Shown here: positions 47,601 through 55,900 of the stretch, in pieces
How positions within the stretch are numbered: position 1 is the stretch's first letter
Layout: the number at the start of each line of letters is the position of its first letter
From: Bolinopsis microptera
Taxonomy: Eukaryota; Ctenophora; Tentaculata; Lobata; Bolinopsidae
Assembly (NCBI RefSeq): GCF_026151205.1
Contig: NC_087084.1
Span: 8,738,894 to 8,802,893 of the forward strand
DNA: 64,000 bases
Direction: 5' to 3'
Program-made: the position numbers and the translations under genes
The notes under the pieces: generated by a model
What the model saw: the letters and a program-made list of their open reading frames with translations, nothing else
Told to the model about the DNA's origin: nothing
The model's database searches: none

Positions 47601-49759
47601 AATATTTCCCTCGAAACATTCCCCATTTGATTTAACACCACTTCTCCCACAGTACGACGCCAGAAAGCTAGAACGCCTAACATGGAAGAAGCTCTACGCA
47701 CGTGACGGCTACATAACACCCGCCGAACTAAAACCATCAGATGACTGGAACACAACCGCCCTCACCATCAAATCCGCGCACCGCGCCGTCATCTACCAAG
47801 AATCCAACTCCCACCAAAACAATCCTCTGATGCTACTCGGCCATCAGAAACTATTTCAGTACATTTACTACAAACTGAGGACTTACAAGCTTATCAACAT
47901 GTTGAACATGAGGATTGATAGTTTGGATATTGGCACGTTTAATGATCTGTTGAGCGTGACCCTTCAGACTTCTTTTAATGAGGTCATAGCGACGTTTAGT
48001 GAGGCTGCTATTACCACTCTTCCTGTTACTAATAGTTATGGTTAGTTAATTAGTTAATTAGTTAATTAGTTAATTAGTTAATTACGGTTAGAAGTAAAGC
48101 TGGGCGTTCCTTCTGCTTTTGGCTTTCTGAAATTTTGTGTTTCTTTACTATTAAACTGTTTTTATTTATGAAGCTGTGGCTAAATTCTGATTTATTTATA
48201 ATCGGCTGAAAAGTCGTTACATCTTCGAATATCTAAAATATCGAAAGTGAAAGTAAAAACAGAACAGCCTGACGAGCTTAGTTAACTCACAAGAAATGTT
48301 TCATCTTAATAATAATATAGACCTGCTTAGTTTGCAATTAATATGCGGATGTTTGTAATTAACTCCAATTATGTATTCCAGGAAGATTCACATATCTGCT
48401 AGACACTAAGATGCTTTTCGTAAGTTCAATACTGTCGATTTCTATTTTTGTTAGAATAGGGCGTGGTCTCTCTGTGACGAAATTTATGATGCCACTCTGA
48501 CGTTAAACCCCATTTCTTAAACACCATTCCTTAAACTAACCCCATTCCTTAAACCCCATTCCTTAAACCTCATTCCTTAAACTTACCCCATTCCTTAAAC
48601 CCCATTCCTTAAACTAACCCCATTCCTTTAAGTTTTAACTCCATTCCTTAAACCTCATTCCTTAAACTAACCCCATTCCTTAAACCCCATTCCTTAAACT
48701 AACCCCATTCCTTTTACCTTTAACTCCATTTCTTAAACTAACCCCATTCCTTAAACCCAGTTTTGACTTTCGCATTTCAGGACGTGGTATTAAAATGCCC
48801 AACGAAGGTCAGATTGACTGTGGCTGACGTAGTCAGATATCACGGGGTAAGTTATATAATTATAAAAGTAGATTGGATATAGGCCTAGGTAGGACATCAT
48901 ATATAATATTCTCAAAATGGCTCAGAGAATGTTCTAGACTTCATGGACTGTTTGTTACCATTAGTGACGCAGGCAGCGAAAATCTCGACGTTCTGTAAAA
49001 CGCGAAGCAAATATTTATGAACGTCATGGCGCGCATGCATCGTTCTAGTCTTTTAAAATTTTGTCGCGCGCGCGTTAGAAACATTTGGTTCAAACAAAGC
49101 GAGTGTCAAATCAAAACAAACACGTTGATGTTACTAAAACTCACTTCGTGTGTGGGCATTACTACATTTTACACGACTTCCGGTCCCTAATGAGGGTTAT
49201 ATTTCATGTAAGTTGCTCTTAAAGGATAAAGCCGCAATATTTCAATTTCAAAGCTTGTTTAGTGTCCCGCTTAAGGAAGTCAAACAATTGCCTGGACAGT
49301 GGCCAAGAGGACATACTCGAGCATTTAGCTCTAATCTTGATAAACGACCTGAATTGAACAGCAGTCGTGAAGGGTTTAGTTGCTGCTCACTGCAGCAATA
49401 TTCAGTAGAGATGGCATTCTGCAGAACTCTACAAATTGATATGAATAAACGATTTAGGCGGAGGTGCTTTGCTCAGATATTATCATTATTTGCAATCACC
49501 AAAACTACTCCATTTTTAATCAAGACAATCTTTCCAGTTGGTTCCAGAATCTCAACTATGTCGGGTTGTCTACGAATCAGACACGCTCAAAGACGTCCTC
49601 ACAAAACTCAACGACGCCAACGCCAATAACGTCGTAGTTTTGGATTCAGAACAAGTCGTCAAAGGAATTATTACAACCACAGACATGTTACTTTTCCTTG
49701 GACTTAGTGTCGGAGCTTTCAAAAAGACTTTGCAATGGGCCCATATTAAGTGTGATTAG
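30961..49759 (+). CDS. Divergent AMPK gamma-like (four CBS motifs) protein with hydrophobic N-terminal extension
   Basis: Exons: 30961-31125, 31300-31369, 31514-31663, 31934-32055, 32257-32290, 32533-32642, 47653-48040, 48382-48419, 48781-48846, 49538-49759. All ten join in phase and give 454 aa. AMPK gamma subunits sense AMP/ADP/ATP through two tandem CBS (Bateman) pairs in a cytosolic kinase complex. CBS1 begins at 'YDLIP' (residue 152) and runs through 'VKDTATIFKDLGIEEAPLFD'; the 'YDARKLERLTWKKLY' link matches the gamma CBS1-CBS2 linker; CBS2 has 'SAHRAV' (H260, R261); CBS3 has 'AAITTLPVTN'; CBS4 has 'VVVLDSEQVVKGIITTTD'. Residues 1-127 are unlike known gamma N-termini: hydrophobic helices at about 40-54 and 80-107 around a basic loop, then acidic 'DDEDEE'. 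An in-frame TAG precedes the ATG. Several ligand positions differ from mammalian gamma-1. Confidence 0.78.
36231..36534. repeat. 14-bp minisatellite, about 22 units
   Basis: Two unit variants, CTAGATAACATAGT and GTAGATAACATAGT, are interspersed in blocks. The minus frames are open only because of the repeat. Confidence 0.95.
37046..37350. repeat. Diverged direct repeat of about 80 bp, two copies plus a partial third
   Basis: 'ctttataaaatctt', 'agtaagtctgta', 'ttaagagtacgtg' and 'aatataaacatgatctaag' recur in the same order at about 37046-37125 and 37197-37280. A shorter third piece lies near 37320. Confidence 0.75.
37564..37612. promoter_or_regulatory. Three CACGTG E-boxes
   Basis: CACGTG occurs three times in 49 bases within a short degenerate repeat ('accagtgtcacgtg'). 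It is directly followed by a 15-bp hairpin (37617-37655). The role is unknown. Confidence 0.35.
37617..37655. repeat. 15-bp hairpin, 9-base loop
   Basis: TACTGTCTGGATCAG and its exact complement flank CGCGCGGCT. Confidence 0.85.
39899..40135 (+). pseudogene. 3' end of LINE ORF2 (5'-truncated copy)
   Basis: The plus frame encodes 'AGHLARHEKLLSHQLLFWEP' and then 'GRPHLTYIDILRKDTGL', and ends with 'MLDRQIWKKTISV' before TAA. This is the conserved C-terminal tail of many invertebrate non-LTR ORF2 proteins. The upstream RT is absent, as expected for 5' truncation. The opposite-strand open frame of 109 codons is its shadow. Confidence 0.8.
41470..41905. mobile_element. GC-richer repeat-like segment, possibly a retroelement leader
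   Basis: The base composition is sharply different from its flanks and no frame is open. It reads like an untranslated leader of a non-LTR element ('gtggcgaccctccacttggg' and 'gctgagtaatgctggctctt'). The assignment is by impression only. Confidence 0.25.
41907..42200. repeat. 23-bp minisatellite, about 13 units
   Basis: The unit is 'tgttactcaactacaacact' plus 'att', with 'aaaa' and 'acaa' variants. Confidence 0.95.
42657..43047. mobile_element. Foldback element with poly-G/poly-C ends
   Basis: The left end GGGGGGGGGGGCAAGTGGAT mirrors the right end ATCCACTTGGCCCCCCCCCC, and 'atttgtagatatttggataa' near the left is complemented near the right. The centre is a tandem pair of about 125-bp units (about 42714-42840 and 42845-42968), each containing 'cagaaattctactgaatttt'. 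No coding sequence. Confidence 0.8.
43318..43500. mobile_element. GC-rich repeat starting CACGTAGCCAGGATTTTT with a G tract
   Basis: 'cacgtagccaggatttttct', an 18-G run, and inverted GGGGGCGCGGCCCCCAG and GGGGGGCGCAGCCCCCC motifs. This layout recalls MITE ends seen in many invertebrate genomes. The matching opposite terminus was not found in the window. Confidence 0.5.
44159..45282 (-). CDS. Secreted discoidin-like plus sushi (CCP) protein, nested antisense gene
   Basis: Four exons: 45282-45231, 45089-44661, 44449-44258, 44196-44159. All junctions are phase 1 with GT/AG ends, giving 236 aa. Exon 1 encodes a signal peptide ('MKITIIIFTTFSWAPLQ'). Exon 2 encodes a galactose-binding-like (F5/8C, fucolectin-type) domain with 'NAIDMDMETQAVTYGDN', 'WFKASLDGEYCIEHVFHY' and an internal Cys pair. 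Exon 3 encodes one CCP/sushi-like module with four cysteines ('DCTEL', 'VHCKSGF', 'KCLYG', 'LCQ'). The short exon 4 supplies the C-terminus and TGA. Phase-1 symmetric exons are typical of shuffled extracellular modules. It probably binds glycans outside the cell, an inference from family. It lies inside the AMPK gamma-like intron on the opposite strand. Confidence 0.72.
45300..46960. other. Intronic non-coding stretch
   Basis: Upstream of the nested antisense gene on its strand, so it should include that gene's promoter. A CCGG/CCGGA-rich patch lies at 45618-45705. No exon was recognised. Confidence 0.4.
46975..47203 (-). mobile_element. tRNA-derived SINE (Gly-like head)
   Basis: The minus strand begins GCCGGGTGGTGTAGTGGTAA (A box TGGTGTAGTGG) and contains GGTTCAAATCC (B box) with a CTCCCAA anticodon-loop region, like tRNA-Gly(CCC). 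The acceptor and T stems no longer pair, so it is not a functional tRNA. About 150 bases of unrelated body follow. Confidence 0.7.
47653..49759 (+). CDS. AMPK gamma-like gene, exons 7-10 (CBS2-CBS4 and C-terminus)
   Basis: Exon 7 (388 bp) encodes the linker helix, CBS2 and most of CBS3. Exons 8 (38 bp) and 9 (66 bp) are very short and finish CBS3. Exon 10 encodes CBS4 and the stop. The exon 10 acceptor is TTTCCAG at 49536, with the frame starting 'LVPESQLCRVVYESDTL'. Minisatellites fill introns 7 and 8. An AATAAA lies 28 bases past the stop. Confidence 0.78.
48041..48087. repeat. TTAGTTAA-type simple repeat
   Basis: It begins at the splice donor of exon 7 (G|GTTAGT), so the donor is the first repeat unit. 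Confidence 0.8.
48507..48762. repeat. CCATTCCTTAAAC minisatellite in intron 8
   Basis: Units of 13-19 bp ('cattccttaaac' with optional 'taacc') repeat up to 18 bases before the exon 9 acceptor. Confidence 0.9.
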
Positions 49760-49787
49760 GATTTTTATTAATTAACTTTTAAATGGA

Positions 49788-49793
49788 AATAAA
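49788..49793 (+). terminator. Candidate polyadenylation signal AATAAA
   Basis: It follows the stop of the AMPK gamma-like gene by 28 bases. Confidence 0.55.
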
Positions 49794-49799
49794 AGACGT

Positions 49800-52700
49800 T
49801 CTCCCCTGGAAACGCGACTGTAAACCCAGTTTTTCATATAATTTTTAGTATTTAACCCGAGATTTTATGTTGTTATTGATATTAGGTTGTGTCGTGCCTG
49901 CTCGCATGACTTGCTTGTTTTTTCTTGCACGTTACCTGCTGTTAGTTTGTCCGCCACAAAGGCTAACTGAACTCGGACTGTAATTAGGGAAGTTAAACTA
50001 TTTGGCTGGAACAAATTTGACCCTCTCTGCTGTGTCAGCTGTAATTGATGGAAAGCACGCAAAATATTTGTTGAATGATTTTTTTTAATAAGACAGAAGT
50101 TGTAGCCAGATAGTTTCAGAAAGATGACTGGTTGATAAATAGCTTTGTTGCCTGAGACGGTGGACGATGCATGTATCAGTATCCATTAATACGGGACATT
50201 TGGTGTTATATTTGACGTTATATATTATAGGCTGTTCTTAGGTTTAATATGTGCCATTAGGTATTTGAAATTCTAATGTCTTATTACAAATCTGAAACAG
50301 CTCTGAAACGACGACAGACAAAAAGAGGAAAGTGACTCGATATTTTTGAAATCAAAAAATTTCTTCTCTTTTCTGTCGTAGTTTATAGGAATATATTAAA
50401 TTTTTGGGGGCTTGCTCACGCATTACCACTAAGTATCGGCTTATCATAACATCTCACTGCATGACAACATCGTTGGTGTTAGTCTAACTTCATAGTACAT
50501 ATTGTACCATTATCGGGATTCTGAAGTGGTAAATGGTGGGTTTGTTCTCCTTATTTACATCGATCGGAGACTATTTAACAGTAAAACCTCTATTAAATTT
50601 AACCGGGGGAAGTTGTTTGCTCGGTAAGTAAATGAGAGTAGATGTGCATGGTAGATACGTTTATTATATCGTGTAGATGATTGAGTAGAAGATTAGGGAT
50701 CATGGTAAGTAGAGGTTTTACTGTAAATTTTCGATTGTAAATGTTGTAAATATTATTTCAATATCGTTACTTGCTTTCAGGCTAGCTTGAAAGTTTTAAA
50801 CGCCTAAGAATTAGGCAAAATTTGATGTTATGGGCTGTCAATCGGAACGTTTGATAGTTAGGTTCTGATTTTGATACGCAGCGATTTTCATCTTTATCTA
50901 AACATACCTTGAAACGTTTATCATTGAATTAAAACAGTGATTTTAAATCATTAAAAGATTTTAAATAATTTGAGACCCTCTTGTAAGAAGCTACAAATAC
51001 ATAGATAGTTTTGATTTTCATCTTATCACCAAAGTTGGTTTTTAAGTTGTTGACGAAACTTTTAGTGTCCACACTCCACACAAACTATTTTTCAACGGAT
51101 CACACCTAAACTTTTGTAATTTACTATTTTAGTACCAACTAGCAATTTTACATCATAGTCCATCAACCACTCCCTTTCAGTACTGTTTTTGTTTTACCGA
51201 TGAGGTTGAATTAATTGATTAAATTAACTGATTTAATTAATTAATTAGTTAATTAAAGCGACAGACAAATAGTTGATTGTCATACACCGATTTGTACAAA
51301 GCGTTTTATGTTTTTATCACCAGTATAGTATTCGAAACTAGTTTATCAGTTAGCGTTAAACCAGTTAAATAAATTGTGTATTACTTTTCAACTTTTTTCG
51401 TGAATAAACTAAACGTTACAAAGACTATCAAAATAGTTGTGGTAAGTAAAAGGAGGAGACGATACAATCTAAAATAACTTGCATGACCATGGTACTGTAA
51501 GACCGCGCCAGCCTGTCACTTAACCATATATCTTCAATCGGTGTTTTTTAAACATGTAATCCTGCATGGGGTCCCCAGCTGTAACTGCTGAAGATTGTAT
51601 TTATATTATATATAGCCATTATTTTAAAGATTAGTACCTTTATTGCTCATCAGCTGTTGGAATAAGATACAAGAGCGATGTGTGCAATTCCGGTGCTAGT
51701 TCATACAGAGAACAAATGTAAATTGAAATTATAATTATGATCTGTTTTCTCCCATATATATAACTCCTGATCGATTAATTATCCTATCACATGTAATACT
51801 AATGATGTACAATGATGTGATGCTCATGATTTGGAATTGTCGTCAAAAATTCATTTTTAAACGAGATTTTTAAAGTTTGTGTCGGGAGAGCAATTTTGTA
51901 ATAAACAAATTGCATGCATGTAATTTTATTCAAAGTATATCACTATATGATCATCGTTTCGCATAACATAAATTTTGGAATTCTTACTAAAATTGTCGAA
52001 AAATAGCGAGTCAACAAACTTTAATAATAATAGCAAAGTGCAAACACAATTATAATTATGTATGATTTCAATTTGAGGAGTATGCACTATGCAGTAAATC
52101 AATATGTGAATTGGGAAATTGGATACCTTTACGGCTTACATGACACCTCAAGCTATAATGTTTATAAACACATCCGCTGAATCTTTGTTCAGCGGAATGA
52201 TGCACAGGCTAACTAAGCGCAGCTCAGTAAAAAAAACCATGTTCATTTATAATAAAAACCTTTTCCAACCATGAGTCCGGAGTCGTGCTGTGTATTTCAT
52301 GACATTTAATTAAGTGAACAAATCAAAGAAAAATGGTGTTTTTATTTTTTTATTGTTTTGTTGAAGCTTAAACTGCATGCGTAATAAAGCGGAAAAATTG
52401 ATTTTGTCAGCAATGCATAAAAGAAAACTATTTTCATTAATAAAAAATCAATAAATTAATCATTGAATAATTTTAAAATAATTCATTTTTTCATCTCAGT
52501 TCTCAAATTAATACACAAAGATACTGTTATGTGCCAAAGATAGCAAAAACAAAACTTAGCGCGGCGTAAAAATCTTGATGACGAATTGCAAAGCCGCGCA
52601 CTATACCACAGTATAATAACTTTGCAAAATATTATGTCATCGAACGTCAGAGGGCATCTTCCAATGGTAAAGCTCGGGCGTTATTTGTCATTGCTACGTA

Positions 52701-52900
52701 GAAAGTTCGTTCACTGGTATTACATTGTGATGTTTACTATCAGCTGATACTGAAAATCCTTATTATCTGGTATGTAAGAGCCTCTTATTTGAGCAATTAG
52801 GGCTTTAACCTGGATCTCCAGTCTCACCTTGGCGTCCAATATTCGGATTGACTAACTACCCTGACACGTGACTAACCACGTGACATGATCAGGGGGCCGC
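49800..52900. other. Intergenic stretch between the AMPK gamma-like and CREB genes
   Basis: No exon was recognised. It holds a pogo-like MITE (50579-50723), a TTAA repeat (51208-51256) and a MITE fragment near 52190. The final few hundred bases probably contain the CREB promoter and 5' leader. Confidence 0.4.
50579..50723. mobile_element. pogo/Tigger-like MITE (ACAGTAAAACCTCTA ends)
   Basis: ACAGTAAAACCTCTA at the left end and TAGAGGTTTTACTGT at the right end are inverted. The CAGTAAAACC terminus is typical of pogo-type elements. It is 145 bp long and non-coding. Confidence 0.65.
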
Positions 52901-52962
52901 CAGGCTCCCGGGGCATCAACCAGGAAATGACGAAACATATTTCTCTCAGGCCGAAAGTCTAG

Positions 52963-55900
52963 ATGGACAACAACTCGTCGAGCAACCTCCTCCAAAACAG
53001 CTTCGAATCGCAGGTAGGTTTGAACCGCTATTACTCCTTCTCCACCGTGTCGGCTTCATCTTGTGATGAACCGGTTTATTAATGCCGCTGTTGGTCAGTT
53101 TTGTGTTTGTACTTGCTGTAGTGTGTCTCCGGTGATAAACGTGTCGAATGGTATCTTTTACAAAGGTAATTGTATTAAACTGTCTTGGCACTTTGTTCTC
53201 TCCGGGGAAACTAATTAGTGATTCTGTGATCCATAATTTTGCGAGCTCATGATTTTTGACGGTGCTGCTGGGAGTTGTAACGATGTGATTAACTGGTTAA
53301 CCAGGTGTTGGGTCGCGGAGATCTAATTGATATTTACTGGGATCTCCTTGTATTGTGCTTATCAGGGCTTATTTAGCAGCACGTTACCGTTTTACCATGT
53401 GTAGATTTTAATAGAGTTATTTTAAGAAAAGTTTAAATTTTGCGTTTTCGTTCGTTCTTGCGGATCAATGTGGATGACATTAGGTTCAAAATATCGTTTA
53501 GTGTTGAGGTTCCTTGGTTTGAGTATTTCCATCTCCATTTTTTCTACAGAACCTGTTTAGGCAATAATATTGTTGCGCCTTCCAAGCTTTGAATTCCTTT
53601 AACTTACAACATTCTACACCATGTCAGTAATTTACTATGCTCCAATGTTCTACGCAGCTTTCATCAACATGAGTGTTGCATTTTCTATGTTTAAGAACTC
53701 TTCTGCCGAATCCAGCTATTGCAGCGAAAAGATTTGGAGACGAGAATAATGATAAATTATCATGACCTGCTAGGCCATTCGTTAGTTTAAGTAATTTATT
53801 TGGAATCTGGTGTGATGACCGATGTTCCTTTTTCTGCTCGGTCATGTCAGTATGCTATCCCACTTTTTCCCAAACTTCTAATTGGAGTTTAATTTTCAAT
53901 TTTTTCGGCTCCCTGTCTTCGGAAATTCCGCATCTCGAAATTCTTGACCCATCTGTACTTCCTGGCATACATTGCCAATTTTGTCACGTGTTTTTTCAAA
54001 CATAACCAAATGTGTACTGAAGTAGGATATGAAATTTGAGAATCAAACCTTTTATTTAGTATGAAGGACGAAGGTGGATCATTTTACACACATGTGGGCC
54101 TAATCACATAACTTCATAATTGCTAAGTGGAATTTCTCATAAAGTGTACATTTCAAATTATACACCGTTTCTAAATTTTCAACAAATTTAAAAACGTATT
54201 TTTCACATGCATTTTGTATATAGGCGTAACCATAGGCGTAACCATAACTAAAGGCGTAAAGTGTCATATGCTCAAAAAAAACGACCATAAGCCGTGACCC
54301 GACTGTTTGTACTTTGTAAGTTGCTATTAGGCACGAACAATTAACATTAGCTGAGTTCATTGAACATGGGTATAAGGTAGCGCAAGGAACTATTTAATTA
54401 CATTTTGCTGTCCTGAGGATTATTTCATCTATCGTAACATAACCTATAAAATGGATTCCTAGGCCGAATATGGCAAAAATATCACGAAGAAGTTGCCTCG
54501 AGCATGCACCAAACACGTCTCCATCAATTCTCAGAACTACCATCATGTCATTTATAAATAGCAATTTCAAATTGATAGTTATCCCATCCAAAAGCTCGCC
54601 ATACTCCCGTTATACCGTTGCTCAGATTCAGAATATCCAATAACGCTATTAGCGACGTAACGGTTACGTAACCGGGATCGCTGGTAATTAACCATCCAGA
54701 CCATACCGGGGGCCCGCACCATGTTATATTTGGATCCCATTGTAACGAACAAAAATAGATCGCGTTCTAAGAGAGACTGAAGTAGATATCTACACCCAAA
54801 ATAGCTGGAGTGATATTTGACGTTTCGCTCACGTAATCTGTATCTTGATTCATGACACGGGTAGGTGCCACAAATAGAATGGTCCATTTCTATGTAATCT
54901 GGTTGTTTGAAAAGCAATTCATTTGAAATTGAAAGGCATGATGTGTTCTGGCAAGCTAGGATTTTTCTTGATCCTAATTTAGTAATCAGTTTCCTCCGGT
55001 AACTGCACTGTACACTATACATATTACATATCAATATTCTTCTGACTGACCAAAAGCGTAATTATGTATATAATATCCTTTATTGTGCGGCTAGTCCACA
55101 GATAAAATACACATAATCAAACCAAACAATTCCAAAAGTTACACGCTAGTTACCTTACAAGACATTTTTATAACGTACGAAATGCGACGGTTTTCCCTAA
55201 ATTTCGCCATATTTTCGGACCGCCAAAATTTCGGTCGTCGTAATAGAATCCGTCGCATTATTTTTAGCTTATTCCAATAATTGTGGCTTCATCGATTCAT
55301 TTTGTTCTTGAAAAGTTAGTGATATGATGGTGGGACAAATAAACACAATATGAATATTCCATGATGAATTTAATGTCAAGTTATACGTTTTAAATTTACA
55401 ATAAATTACATTTATGTGCTAACATAAACGTCTTATAGACTAAGTCAAGATAAACAATTTAATACCAAACTCAATAAGTGAAACTGAAAGATTCGAGCCG
55501 GACCCCTTAGAGGAAGATGAAGAAATCGATTTATAAGTTTCATTTTGTTTCGACATGATTTTACCGATTTTTAGAAAATTTTTGAATTTGTGTCAGAAAA
55601 CAAAATGATGAAAAATACCCTTATTTTCTGTGACGTCCGAAATGTGACGGTTTTTGTTCAATTTCGCCATATTTTCGGACCGCCAAAATTTCGGTCGTCG
55701 CACATTGGTCCGCCACAAAAATGTCTCGTAAGGTACATTCTTTTTACACACAATTACATCGTTAAATTACACACAATTACACCGTTCAATTACACACAAT
55801 TGTTAAATTACACACAATTACACCGTTAAATTACACACAATTGTTAAATTACACACAATTACACCGTTAAATTACACACAATTGTTAAATTACACACAAT

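Larger units (their letters stand above)
32643..47652 (+). other. 15-kb intron 6 of the AMPK gamma-like gene
   Basis: It begins GTAAGT and ends CTTCTCCCACAG. The two sides carry CBS1 and its linker continuation, which supports splicing across it. It contains an antisense gene (44159-45282), a LINE tail, two minisatellites, a SINE and foldback elements. No exon of the host gene was recognised inside. From 33000 to 35900 I see only AT-rich non-coding DNA, apart from a palindromic TGACGTCA at 34093-34100 and a GC-richer patch at 34660-34860. Confidence 0.65.

Noticed and set aside
49150-49629. A 159-codon plus frame overlapping the last AMPK gamma-like exon
   Set aside because: It covers intron 9 and reads the CBS4 exon in the wrong frame; the basic tail comes from out-of-frame translation.
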